From positions 186,001 through 250,000 of the forward strand of contig NZ_BBJT01000005.1 of assembly GCF_000739915.1 (NCBI RefSeq): a DNA stretch of 64,000 nt. The letters are read 5' to 3'. This stretch comes from Paenibacillus chitinolyticus NBRC 15660 (lineage in GTDB: Bacteria > Bacillota > Bacilli > Paenibacillales > NBRC-103111). A model generated the notes under the pieces. The model made no database searches. It was not told where the DNA came from and worked only from the letters and a program-made list of their open reading frames with translations. Below are positions 23,217 through 31,847 of the stretch, piece after piece. The number at the start of each line of letters is the position of its first letter. Positions within the stretch are counted from its first letter, which is position 1. The position numbers and the translations under genes were made by a program.

Positions 23217-25004
23217 TCACCTTGCTGTCGTTTTGGGAATGATACATTTGATCTGTGTCCCTTTATTCGGCTCACTGCAAATATAGAGCCCGTAGCCATC
23301 TCCGTAATGAATCCGCAGACGGTCGGCTACATTGAGTACACCTAATCCTACCCTTGGTTCATTCGTATCGAGGCTAGGATTCTTTTTCCGGTATTGGAAC
23401 CTGACAAGAACGTCCTCGGGGATGCCGATGCCATTATCTTCAACCCACAAAATAATGTGATCCCCGCCGTCTTCAACACGAATGGTAATAATCCCCTGGT
23501 ACGTAATCCCTTCGAATCCGTGCTGAATACTGTTTTCAACAAGCGGCTGCAGCGTCAGTTTAAGAATAGAGTGATTTTCCAGCTCTCTCGGAAGGTGAAT
23601 CTCGAAATCAAACAATTCTTCGAAACGATACTTCTGAATTTCCATGTAATTTTTCAAATAGTCGATTTCCAGACCGAGCGCAATTTCTTCCTTATGGTGG
23701 AATGAAATCCGTAAGATCGTGCCCAGCCTGTAGACGAGCTGGCTGACCTTTTTCCCTTGGTTTTGTACGGCAAGCGCATTAATCGACTCCAGCGTATTAA
23801 ACAGGAAGTGAGGCTTAATCTGCGCCTGCAGCAAGGAAAGCTCCGCTTTGTTCTTGTGCTCCTGCTCCTGCTTGACCTCTTCCACGAGGTCGTGGATACG
23901 GGACACCAGGCTGTTAAAGCCTCTGGAGAGGATGGTCATTTCGTCGTTGCCCTGTACCTTAACCCGGACATCCAAGTCTCCCCGCTCCACCTGCTTCATG
24001 GAGCTGACGATCCGGATGATGACCCGGATATACCGGTTGACGAACAACAGGTTAAAGAGAAGGGCGGATATGAGGAACAGGAACATGATCGTTCCGACCC
24101 ATTTCAGAATAACAGACATTTCGCCGGACAAATAATCCCAAGGAGTAACCGATACGAGCGCCCACTTGGGGGTTCCGTATTTTTCCAACCCTATATCATA
24201 TACGGTTACCAAACTCTCTATGCCGTCGAATTTGATTCTGGAAGTGGCGTAAGTCTCCGTCAAATCCACTTTTTGAGATAAAAATTTATTTAAATTGGAG
24301 CCATTTGTAAGCTTACGGTTGTCGTACAAAATAACCCCTTGCTCGTTTACTAACAGAAAGTGGCTGTTCTTTTGATTATAGAAATTGAAAATTTTATCCA
24401 TTTCTTTAAAGTCAAATTGAAGAAACATAGTTCCAATTCTACCGGAACCGGGAGTTTCATAATAATTGACTGTGCGGACCTGGCTGAACAAATTGTTGTC
24501 TCCGGTCAATTCCGGATTTTCATAAGGCCCGATCCATCGGGGAAATCCGTTCAAATTCTTGACTTCTTCATAAATCGGATGATCTTTTAACGTTTTAAAA
24601 GGAATCGGCGTAAATGGAATAACACCGCTTGAGTAATTTTCTCCATATAAATTGTATACGGAAAAAGTCCCAAGCGGCTCATAGGTAAGAAATATTTTTC
24701 TTAAGCTATTCGTTACATTATTCAGTTGTTCGTCGGACGGCGGGTTTTCGTTTAACTCAACGAGCTGGGATTGTAAATTGTCCCCCAGCATCCAATAATC
24801 CGAATAATAGTTCGCTTCCTTAAAAAGGCTTGCAATGTTACGGCCGATCGACTTAATGGTCAGCTCGGATTGTTCCATGTATTTCTCTTGGGTAATGTCC
24901 TGAAAAATCATATAGGTGAAAATCGAAATAGATAATAAGGGAATAATGATGAATCCCATGAAAGCCAGAAATACTTTTTTTCGTAAGTTCATCATTACTC
25001 CCAT
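23217..25004 (-). CDS. sensor histidine kinase, YesM type
   Basis: A 595-aa membrane kinase: a first transmembrane helix (VFLAFMGFIIIPLLSISIFTYMIF), a large extracellular sensing region to about residue 300, a second helix (WVGTIMFLFLISALLFNLLFV), a HAMP segment, the phospho-acceptor IKPHFLFNTLESINAL and an ATPase domain (LQPLVENSIQHGF, EDNGIGIPED, GLGVLNVADRL). Several ATGs compete at the start (25004, 24995, 24992); GGAG at the beginning favours the inner ones. It likely senses extracellular sugar or the sugar-loaded binding protein. Confidence 0.91.
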   Translation of the reverse strand: MGVMMNLRKKVFLAFMGFIIIPLLSISIFTYMIFQDITQEKYMEQSELTIKSIGRNIASLFKEANYYSDYWMLGDNLQSQLVELNENPPSDEQLNNVTNSLRKIFLTYEPLGTFSVYNLYGENYSSGVIPFTPIPFKTLKDHPIYEEVKNLNGFPRWIGPYENPELTGDNNLFSQVRTVNYYETPGSGRIGTMFLQFDFKEMDKIFNFYNQKNSHFLLVNEQGVILYDNRKLTNGSNLNKFLSQKVDLTETYATSRIKFDGIESLVTVYDIGLEKYGTPKWALVSVTPWDYLSGEMSVILKWVGTIMFLFLISALLFNLLFVNRYIRVIIRIVSSMKQVERGDLDVRVKVQGNDEMTILSRGFNSLVSRIHDLVEEVKQEQEHKNKAELSLLQAQIKPHFLFNTLESINALAVQNQGKKVSQLVYRLGTILRISFHHKEEIALGLEIDYLKNYMEIQKYRFEELFDFEIHLPRELENHSILKLTLQPLVENSIQHGFEGITYQGIITIRVEDGGDHIILWVEDNGIGIPEDVLVRFQYRKKNPSLDTNEPRVGLGVLNVADRLRIHYGDGYGLYICSEPNKGTQIKCIIPKTTAR

Positions 25005-25015
25005 GTCCTTTCAAC

Positions 25016-25858
25016 TTAACCCTTGACGCTACCTGCAGCCAAGCCTTCGATAATCTTTTCTTGTAGTATAGCATAGATGACAACGACCGGCACGATACTA
25101 AACATAGTCGCCGCCAGGAGAGCGCCGTAGTTCATCGCCATTCCGTTGTTCATTGCCGCCATCGCTACAGGCAGCGTTCTCAGCGCTTCTTTGGACAGCA
25201 TCACGTTAGCGAGAACGTACTCGTTCCAGTGACCGAGGAAGTTGATGATAAACACGGTCACGATGGCAGGTGTCATGAGCGGCAAAACGATTTTCCAGAA
25301 CAGTCCGTAAATCGTCAGACCGTCCATAACTCCGGCTTCTTCAAGCTCTCTCGGAAGAGATTTGATGAAAGCCATAATAATGATAATGGAGAGAGACAGA
25401 CCGAATGCGATGTAAGGCAGGATCAAAGCAAGGTGTGTATCGTACAGCGGAATATGCAGGTCGTTTGTAACGTTCAAAATGAAACGGTACAGCGGGATGA
25501 GCAGAGAACCCGCCGGAATCATGATGGCTAGAAGAAATACCCCGGTCACGATTTTATTCATTTTCGGGAAGTACATCCGCGTCAGCGCGTAAGCCGTCAT
25601 GCTTGCGAGCACAATCGTCACGACACTGGCCACAACGGAAATATATAAGCTGTTGACGAAATACCGGCCGATGTTCGCGCTGGTCCATGCGTTCGCATAG
25701 TTATCCAGCGTAAAGTTTTTGATTAAAGAGAAAGGACTCGCGACGATATCAACATGCCTTTTGAATGAGTTTTGAAAACCCCAGAACAAAGGATACAAGG
25801 TTACAAAAACGTATAGCAGAAGAAAGGCATGGAGAAATCCATTTTTCAATTTGGACAT
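25016..25858 (-). CDS. carbohydrate ABC transporter permease, MalG type
   Basis: A 280-aa permease with six predicted membrane helices and the EAA-loop sequence ELEEAGVMDGLTIYGLFWKIVLPL. The end GLAAGSVKG is the conserved MalG-type tail. The start at 25858 has GGAG seven bases upstream and begins just after the stop of the partner permease; the longer ORF would overlap it. It forms a heterodimer with the product of the next gene. No ATPase gene is present, so a shared MsmX-type ATPase probably energises it. Confidence 0.92.
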   Translation of the reverse strand: MSKLKNGFLHAFLLLYVFVTLYPLFWGFQNSFKRHVDIVASPFSLIKNFTLDNYANAWTSANIGRYFVNSLYISVVASVVTIVLASMTAYALTRMYFPKMNKIVTGVFLLAIMIPAGSLLIPLYRFILNVTNDLHIPLYDTHLALILPYIAFGLSLSIIIIMAFIKSLPRELEEAGVMDGLTIYGLFWKIVLPLMTPAIVTVFIINFLGHWNEYVLANVMLSKEALRTLPVAMAAMNNGMAMNYGALLAATMFSIVPVVVIYAILQEKIIEGLAAGSVKG

Positions 25859-25859
25859 A

Positions 25860-26747
25860 TCAGTTCTCCACATCCTCTAATTTTTTTGTAAGCAGGTTGC
25901 TGAGCAGCGTAATAATTAAGGTGAAGACGAAGATCAGGATCGCAATTGTATTCGCGTAACCGTAATTTCCTGTCGTCATACCCACTTTATACATGTAAGA
26001 GGCCATAACTTCCGTGCTTCCGTACGGTCCGCCTTTGGTCATAACCATGACGATATCCATCGCTTTCATCGCACCCGTGATAGACAACAGGACGATAACC
26101 GCGAGGATCGGACGGATCAAAGGAACCGTAATGAGAAGCGCGCGCTGAAACCCGGTGGCTCCATCGATTTCGGCAGCCTCGTAGACTTCTTTGGAAATTC
26201 CGAAGATTGCAGCCAGGACGAGAACGATATAAAATCCGGTCCACTGCCAAGCATTCGTCAGAAGAATGGAAAGCATAGCTGTGCTTTCGTCAGCCAGCCA
26301 CAAATGGATCAATTTATCCAACCCGATCGACTCAAGCAGCTTGTTCAGCAAACCTACTGTCGGGTCAAATACGACAACAGTCCACAGTACCCCTACGACG
26401 GCAGTCGACAAAATACTCGGCAAGAAAACGGTCGTTTTATAAAAACCGCGTAATTTTCTGACTTCCGAGATTAAAACCGAAAAAATGACGATAATCGGAA
26501 CTTGAATAAAGACGGAAAACAAAATAAAGTATAGGTTGTTTTTGACCGAAATCCAGAAATTCTTATCGTTAAAAGCTTCTTTAAAATTATCCAATCCGTT
26601 AAAAACAGGTGCAGTCAGACCATCCCAGCTAGTAAACCCGTATCTGAATGTTGTAAGAAGCGGGAACATATAAAATGTCAAGTAGAAAAACAGGGTTGGA
26701 ATAATGAACACCAGGTATGCTAGAGGATTTCGATAAACCTTGTTCAT
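25860..26747 (-). CDS. carbohydrate ABC transporter permease, MalF type
   Basis: A 295-aa permease with six membrane helices. The family region YPxxxFx is seen as FYMFPLLTTFRYGF, and the EAA loop reads YEAAEIDGATGFQRALLITVPLIRP. GGAGG lies six bases before the ATG at 26747. It pairs with the MalG-type permease downstream, and both follow the lipoprotein gene after a stem-loop. Confidence 0.92.
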   Translation of the reverse strand: MNKVYRNPLAYLVFIIPTLFFYLTFYMFPLLTTFRYGFTSWDGLTAPVFNGLDNFKEAFNDKNFWISVKNNLYFILFSVFIQVPIIVIFSVLISEVRKLRGFYKTTVFLPSILSTAVVGVLWTVVVFDPTVGLLNKLLESIGLDKLIHLWLADESTAMLSILLTNAWQWTGFYIVLVLAAIFGISKEVYEAAEIDGATGFQRALLITVPLIRPILAVIVLLSITGAMKAMDIVMVMTKGGPYGSTEVMASYMYKVGMTTGNYGYANTIAILIFVFTLIITLLSNLLTKKLEDVEN

Positions 26748-26780
26748 AGCAGCCTCCATCCTTCACACTATGCGAATAAG

Positions 26781-26818
26781 AACGGGTACCACGTGATGTG
26801 ATACCCGTTATTTTTTTA
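26781..26818. promoter_or_regulatory. stem-loop between the binding protein and permease genes
   Basis: AACGGGTA (26781-26788) and TACCCGTT (26802-26809) pair across 13 bases. On the plus strand it runs into T7; on the minus, coding strand it lacks a T run. It could stabilise the binding-protein mRNA end and lower permease expression, and also stop antisense transcription. Confidence 0.5.
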
Positions 26819-26847
26819 TCTGCTTATTTTAGATTATGTTACTAATC

Positions 26848-28179
26848 TTACTTTGCAGTCTTTTTATTTTCTGCTTCTTGGGATTTTTGAACTTCAGCCA
26901 GCAGGTCCTGAACGGATTTTTTACCGCCGACGAAAGCTTGAATTCCGGATTCAAGATCAAGCTTCACTTTAGGCTGGATCATGGAGTCGAAAGCCGGGAA
27001 TGTTTTCTTGCCTTCGGAAGCTTTCAGCATTTCGGCAATGATCGGCTTGTCGCCAGTGGAGCTAAGCTTCATGGACGGGAAGAATCCTTCTTCTTTCAGC
27101 TGACGAAGTTGATATTTTTCGGTGAAGAAGACTTTGATGTATTCTTTTACCACTTTTTTCTCGTTTTCGTTCAGCTTAGCGGAGAAACCGAAGCCGTTGG
27201 AGTACGAACCGTTGATCAGATCGTTACCTTTGCCGCCTTCTACAGTCGGGAAGTTGAAGAAGCCGAGGTCAGCAGCTATTTTCGATTGATCCGGGTTGGA
27301 GTACTTCTGGTTCGCCCAGCCGCCGTCGAAGATCATAGCGGTTTCGCCGTTAGCGAAACGGTCTTGCGTTTGGGAATATTTCAGCGCAAGAGCATCTTTG
27401 TTGAAGTAGCCTTTGTCGATCAGGTCTTTAAACATTGTGTGGCCTTTGACGAAAGCTTCGTCGGTCCACTTGCTTTGGCCGGGTTGCAGGCCGTCTACGA
27501 CAGATTGACCGCCGACACGTACATACAGGGTGTTAGGCAGCATGTTCAGTACCCAAGCTTCGTTACCGCCAAGCGCCATCGGCGTGATGCCTTTAGCTTT
27601 GAACGTTTCGCAAGCCTTCAGGAACTCTTCGTAAGTTTTCGGAACTTCTACGCCGTTGTCTTTGAAGATTTTCTTGTTGTAGAACATGCCTTCCAGGTAA
27701 CCGGCGATCGGAAGACCGTAAACTTTGCCGTCAACCGTGAACTCGGAAAGGTCAACGAATTTGTCTTTCAGGCCAAGTTCGTCAAGGATCGGCGTCAGGT
27801 CAAGCAGGTTGTTTGTTTTCGCATAGTTCTTTGTATCCGTACCACCGAAAAGTTCGAAAATTTTTGGAGGGTTACCGGCGGCCATTTCGGCTTTCAGCTT
27901 CGTATCGCGGTTAACAACTTCGTCCACGCCTTCGGATTCGAATTTCAGGCCGGGGATGTTAGCTTCAACTTCTTTAAGAGCATCCTCAAACATAGCCTTT
28001 CTTTTCTTGGCTGTATCTTTGATTTGCGTATGACGGTAAGAAACGGTAAATTCTTTCGGTGCAGCGCTTCCAGTTGGAGTTGTTGTCGCTCCAGTGCTTC
28101 CTCCATCTTTGCCACAAGCGGAAAGAACGGTTGTCAGTCCCACGGCTACTGCCATGATTGTCACCAGTTTCTTTTTCAT
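26848..28179 (-). CDS. carbohydrate ABC transporter, substrate-binding lipoprotein
   Basis: A 443-aa lipoprotein: signal peptide MKKKLVTIMAVAVGLTTV, lipobox LSAC, then a family 1 solute-binding domain (PPKIFELFGGTDTKNYAK, LPIAGYLEGMFYNKKIFKDNGVEVPKTYEEFLKACE, FANGETAMIFDGGWANQ). It captures an oligosaccharide outside the cell and hands it to the two permeases. It heads the operon ending in nagZ, so a GlcNAc-containing ligand is inferred. The transcript start is probably just upstream at 28218. Confidence 0.92.
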   Translation of the reverse strand: MKKKLVTIMAVAVGLTTVLSACGKDGGSTGATTTPTGSAAPKEFTVSYRHTQIKDTAKKRKAMFEDALKEVEANIPGLKFESEGVDEVVNRDTKLKAEMAAGNPPKIFELFGGTDTKNYAKTNNLLDLTPILDELGLKDKFVDLSEFTVDGKVYGLPIAGYLEGMFYNKKIFKDNGVEVPKTYEEFLKACETFKAKGITPMALGGNEAWVLNMLPNTLYVRVGGQSVVDGLQPGQSKWTDEAFVKGHTMFKDLIDKGYFNKDALALKYSQTQDRFANGETAMIFDGGWANQKYSNPDQSKIAADLGFFNFPTVEGGKGNDLINGSYSNGFGFSAKLNENEKKVVKEYIKVFFTEKYQLRQLKEEGFFPSMKLSSTGDKPIIAEMLKASEGKKTFPAFDSMIQPKVKLDLESGIQAFVGGKKSVQDLLAEVQKSQEAENKKTAK

Positions 28180-28224
28180 GTGTAGACCTCCCCAAAACGT
28201 TTGAATTTGTGTCTTACAAGTTTG

Positions 28225-28230
28225 ATTATA
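28225..28230 (-). promoter_or_regulatory. -10 box of the nagZ/ABC unit
   Basis: A perfect TATAAT on the minus strand lies 46 bases before the ATG of the binding-protein gene. The -35 position (TGCCGT) is weak, so activation by the YesN-type regulator is plausible. AAACGTTTGAA at 28195-28205 is only a partial match to a cre site. Confidence 0.4.
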
Positions 28231-28317
28231 GGGACGTTGCCCTTCTTACGGCAGGTCCTCATTTCAACAATACAGGGATAAAATCCTCTCACCAGAAGGG
28301 GAAAATAGTGGGCCCTT

Positions 28318-28350
28318 AGTCCTTAATCCTATTTATAGAAATTAAGGACT
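28318..28350. promoter_or_regulatory. perfect 10-bp inverted repeat between two divergent ABC operons
   Basis: AGTCCTTAAT (28318-28327) and ATTAAGGACT (28341-28350) are exact inverted repeats separated by 13 AT-rich bases. They lie in the gene-free 28180-28543 between the GlcNAc-type and the Ugp-type transporters. No T run follows, so a regulator site is more likely than a terminator. Confidence 0.5.
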
Positions 28351-28543
28351 CATTTTACATTTTATAAGGAAGTAATCCAACTGAAACTCTAGGTCTTCTC
28401 CCTTTCTCCTTTCTTATTCCCCTCCTTGATTCGACAGGTTTAGCGCCGCCCGGCCGGTTTTACAAAACCTTCAAGCCCAATTGATCTGAGCAAAATAGTC
28501 CGTACGTACACTTAACTCTGAAAGAGAGGGGGATAAAAAATCG

Positions 28544-29488
28544 ATGAATACCGTCGATGAATCATTGCCAATCCCGGTCGGAAACGCGAGGAGCATCCGG
28601 ACCGCTTCCTGGTGGAACCGCGTCCGGGAAGCGGGGATCGGTTATTTATTCCTGCTGCCGTCACTCGCAGGGTTCGGGATTTTTTTGTTTTACCCGTTCT
28701 TCCAATCCTTGTATTTAAGCGTACACAGTACGAATCTCCGGGGGAAAATCGCCGAATATGTCGGCTTCGAGAACTACCGGGAACTGCTTACCTCGGAGAA
28801 ATTTTATCATAGCCTGGGCGTTACGGCCCAGTTCGCTCTGCTGACGATCCCGACAACGATCGCCGCGGCTCTGCTCCTTGCCGCACTGACACACAGAGGG
28901 CTGAAGGGCAAGAGAGTCTACCAGTTCATTTTTTCCCTGCCGATGGCCCTATCGGTCGGCACCGCTTCCGTGATCTGGGCTTTGCTCTTTCATCCGACCG
29001 CCGGCATGCTCAACTACTGGCTCGGCCTGCTCGGTCAGGCGCCGGTCGCTTGGCTTTCCGACCCGAGCTGGGCGCTCATCTCGGTCTCGCTGATGACCGT
29101 GTGGATGAATCTCGGCTTCGCCTATATCGTCCTGCTCAGCGGGCTGCAGAGCGTACCGGAGGATATGTACGACAGCGCCAAAATCGACGGCGCGGGTCCG
29201 ATGCGGACGTTCTTTAGAATCGTCCTGCCCCTCGTCTCCCCCACCCTGTTCTTTGTAGGAGTGGTTTCCCTGATCGGGGCTTTTCAGTCTTTTGGCCAAA
29301 TCCAGATTTTAACCAAAGGCGGTCCCATGGATACGACCAATGTCATGGTCTACTCCCTCTACCAGGAGGCGTTTGTCAATTTCCGCTTCGGCTCCGGCAG
29401 CGCGCAGGCCATACTTTTATTCGTGATCGTCCTGTTCTTCACCTTCGTGCAGTTCGGCGTTCTGGAAAGGAAAGTGCACTACTCATGA
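28544..29488 (+). CDS. ugpA: glycerol-3-phosphate type ABC transporter permease, UgpA
   Basis: A 314-aa permease with six membrane helices. It opens with FLLPSLAGFGIFLFYPFFQSLYLS and has the EAA loop MYDSAKIDGAGPMRTFFRIVLPLVSP. It is the first of three genes in the order A-E-B. The assignment as UgpA rests on the strong UgpB likeness of the third gene; general sugar permeases look similar. The GAGAGGGGG ribosome site is close to the ATG. The stop overlaps the ugpE start by four bases. Confidence 0.82.
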   Translation: MNTVDESLPIPVGNARSIRTASWWNRVREAGIGYLFLLPSLAGFGIFLFYPFFQSLYLSVHSTNLRGKIAEYVGFENYRELLTSEKFYHSLGVTAQFALLTIPTTIAAALLLAALTHRGLKGKRVYQFIFSLPMALSVGTASVIWALLFHPTAGMLNYWLGLLGQAPVAWLSDPSWALISVSLMTVWMNLGFAYIVLLSGLQSVPEDMYDSAKIDGAGPMRTFFRIVLPLVSPTLFFVGVVSLIGAFQSFGQIQILTKGGPMDTTNVMVYSLYQEAFVNFRFGSGSAQAILLFVIVLFFTFVQFGVLERKVHYS

Positions 29489-30306
29489 TCCGGTCCTTAC
29501 AAAAAACGGCCGTCTACGTATTTCTGACCACGGCTGCCGCACTCGTTCTCTACCCGCTGTTCTTTACGTATGCGTCCACGTTTATGACAGCCGGAGAAGC
29601 CGGCCAATTTCCGCCGCCCTTACTTCCCGAAAGCCTGTACTTGGGCAATCTGAAGAAGGTGATGGAGCTTGTGCCGATCGGGGCTTTTCTGACCAACAGT
29701 TTCACCGTCTCTCTGCTTATTATGGCGGGGCAGTTGTTTACGGCAAGCCTGGCAGCTTATGCGTTCGCTTTCGTCCGTTTTCCGGGCAAAAAGTTCGTGT
29801 TCCTGCTGTTTCTGAGCACCATGATGATCCCCTGGGAAGTGACGATGATTCCCAATTACCTGACGATCCGCAGCTGGGGATGGACCGATACTTATGCGGC
29901 GCTTGTCGTCCCATTCCTTGCGACGGGGTTCGGAACGTTTATGCTGCGCCAGTTTTTCATGCAGCTTCCGGGCGAGCTGTTCGAAGCCGCCAAGATCGAC
30001 GGCTGCGGACATATCCGATGCTTTTTCTCTATCGCGTTCCCGCTGTCAAAGCCCGGTCTGGCTACCTTGGGCGTATATAGTTTTCTCAGCGCCTGGAACA
30101 GCTATCTCTGGCCGCTGCTCGTCACGAACGATCCCGCGAAACGCACCGTGCAAATCGGCATCTCCATGCTCCAGTTCGAAGAGTTCACGTCATGGAACCT
30201 GGTGCTCGCAGGAGTCGCGCTCGTTCTTCTTCCTTCTCTGCTTCTGCTCGTGCTCGGGCTTAAGCAGCTCGTCCGCGGCCTCACGGTAGGGGCCGTCAAA
30301 GGCTAA
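29485..30306 (+). CDS. ugpE: glycerol-3-phosphate type ABC transporter permease, UgpE
   Basis: A 273-aa MalG-type permease: six helices, EAA loop LFEAAKIDGCGHIRCFFSIAFPLSKPG, and the standard tail LVRGLTVGAVKG. It overlaps ugpA in an ATGA junction. It would form the membrane channel with UgpA. No ATPase is encoded nearby, so a shared MsmX/UgpC-type ATPase is assumed. Confidence 0.83.
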   Translation: MIRSLQKTAVYVFLTTAAALVLYPLFFTYASTFMTAGEAGQFPPPLLPESLYLGNLKKVMELVPIGAFLTNSFTVSLLIMAGQLFTASLAAYAFAFVRFPGKKFVFLLFLSTMMIPWEVTMIPNYLTIRSWGWTDTYAALVVPFLATGFGTFMLRQFFMQLPGELFEAAKIDGCGHIRCFFSIAFPLSKPGLATLGVYSFLSAWNSYLWPLLVTNDPAKRTVQIGISMLQFEEFTSWNLVLAGVALVLLPSLLLLVLGLKQLVRGLTVGAVKG

Positions 30307-30350
30307 CCGTTTATCCACCATTTTGATTGATAAAAGGAGAGACATTCCAC

Positions 30351-31733
30351 ATGTTTTCGTACAAACCGTCCCACCGCACTTCCGTAATGGCTATGCTTCT
30401 GGCTTCCGCTCTGCTCATGCAGGCTTGCGGCGGCGCAAACGAAACCGCTCAATCTTCCAACAAAGAAACAACGGGGTCTTCCGCAAAAGAAAACGCAGCC
30501 TCTCCGGTAAAAATCACCTTCTGGCATTCCATGAGCGGCGAGCTCGGGACAGTGACGGATAAGCTGATTTCCGACTTTAACGCTTCCCAGAAAAATGTTC
30601 AGGTAGAAGGCATTTTCCAGGGAACTTATGACGAAAGCCTGAACAAAATGAAAGCGTCCATGGATTCCAAAAGCGGACCGTCGCTTATTCAGGTTTATGA
30701 AATCGGAAGCCGTTATATGATCGACTCGAAAGCCATTACGCCCGTACAAAAGTTCATCGATGCCGATAAATACGATCTCTCCCAACTGGAAGAAAACATT
30801 ACCCAGTACTACACCATCGGCGGCAAGCTGAATTCCATGCCTTTCAATACGTCTAATCCGATCCTCTACTACAACAAAGATATGTTCAAAGCCGCCGGTC
30901 TCGACCTGGAAAAGCCTCCTGTCACCTTCGATGAAATCACCAAAGCGGCACAGGCTCTTTCCAAGGACGGTAAAGCGGGTGCGTCGTTCGCCATTTACGG
31001 CTGGTTTATGGAGCAGTTTTTCGCCAAACAAGGAGCTGAATATGTCAACAACGGCAACGGACGCACGGCTCCCGCGACGGAATCCTATGTAAACAAAGAA
31101 GCTGGCCTCAAAGCCTTAACGTGGTGGAAATCTATGGTCGACAACAAAACCGCGCTTAACCTCGGACGTAAAACCGACGACACCAAAAAAGCTTTCGCGG
31201 CGGGACAAATCGCCATGATGCTCGATTCCACCGCCTCCCTGAAAGGCATCGTCTCCACGGCGGAGGGCAAGTTCCAGGTAGGCACGGCTCCCCTGCCGAA
31301 ACCGGCGGACGCCGCAGAAGGCGGAGTTGTCGTAGGCGGCGCCAGCCTTTATATTACGAACAACAAATCGGAAGCCGAACAGAAAGGGGCTTGGGAGTTC
31401 ATCAAATTCCTGACCTCCCCTCAATCCCAGGCTTACTGGCATGTGAATACCGGCTACTTCCCGATCACGAAAAAAGCCTATGACGAGCAAATCGTTAAAG
31501 ATAACCTCGTTAAATACCCGCAGTTTAAAACAGCGGTCGACCAGTTGCACGGAAGCAAGGCCAATACGGCCACACAAGGCGCTGTAATGGGCGTATTCCC
31601 GGAAGCCAGACAAATCGTCGAGGGAGCCATTGAAGAAGCCCTGAACGGCAAGAAAACGCCTCAGGCCGCTCTGGATGAAGCCGCCAAGTCGATTACGGAA
31701 AAGATCGGCAAATACAATCAGACGGTTAAATAA
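30351..31733 (+). CDS. ugpB: glycerol-3-phosphate type binding lipoprotein, UgpB
   Basis: A 460-aa lipoprotein: short signal peptide, lipobox-like LMQAC, then a Ser/Asn linker. The domain closely follows UgpB in several family positions: FWHSMSGELG, SLIQVYEIGSRYM, SMPFNTSNPILYYNKDMFKAAG, GRKTDDT, VGGASLYI and WHVNTGYFPITKKAYD. These agree with residues that bind glycerol-3-phosphate or its diesters in UgpB. AAAGGAG lies 11 bases before the ATG at 30351; a longer TTG start is less likely. It follows ugpE after about 45 bases and ends at a strong terminator. Confidence 0.85.
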   Translation: MFSYKPSHRTSVMAMLLASALLMQACGGANETAQSSNKETTGSSAKENAASPVKITFWHSMSGELGTVTDKLISDFNASQKNVQVEGIFQGTYDESLNKMKASMDSKSGPSLIQVYEIGSRYMIDSKAITPVQKFIDADKYDLSQLEENITQYYTIGGKLNSMPFNTSNPILYYNKDMFKAAGLDLEKPPVTFDEITKAAQALSKDGKAGASFAIYGWFMEQFFAKQGAEYVNNGNGRTAPATESYVNKEAGLKALTWWKSMVDNKTALNLGRKTDDTKKAFAAGQIAMMLDSTASLKGIVSTAEGKFQVGTAPLPKPADAAEGGVVVGGASLYITNNKSEAEQKGAWEFIKFLTSPQSQAYWHVNTGYFPITKKAYDEQIVKDNLVKYPQFKTAVDQLHGSKANTATQGAVMGVFPEARQIVEGAIEEALNGKKTPQAALDEAAKSITEKIGKYNQTVK

Positions 31734-31790
31734 TTTAAAAGCGGGATAGAAGCGGACAGGATAACAAGTTGAACCTGCCGTCCCGGCAAA

Positions 31791-31826
31791 AAAGAGCACA
31801 GCCCCGCGGGGCCGTGCTCTTTTTGT
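31791..31826. terminator. bidirectional terminator between ugpB and the diguanylate cyclase gene
   Basis: AGAGCAC and GTGCTCT close a GC-rich stem GCCCCGCGGGGC, flanked by A and T runs on both sides, so both convergent transcripts can end here. Confidence 0.88.
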
Positions 31827-31847
31827 GTTCTTGCATCCGTGTGGCGC

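Noticed and set aside
28195-28205. AAACGTTTGAA as a CcpA cre site
   Set aside because: It matches only the central part of the consensus and lies between promoter and ribosome site; not enough to call.
28432-28438. TTCGACA as a Spo0A box
   Set aside because: A single 7-mer match is expected by chance in a window of this size, and neither neighbour is a known Spo0A target.
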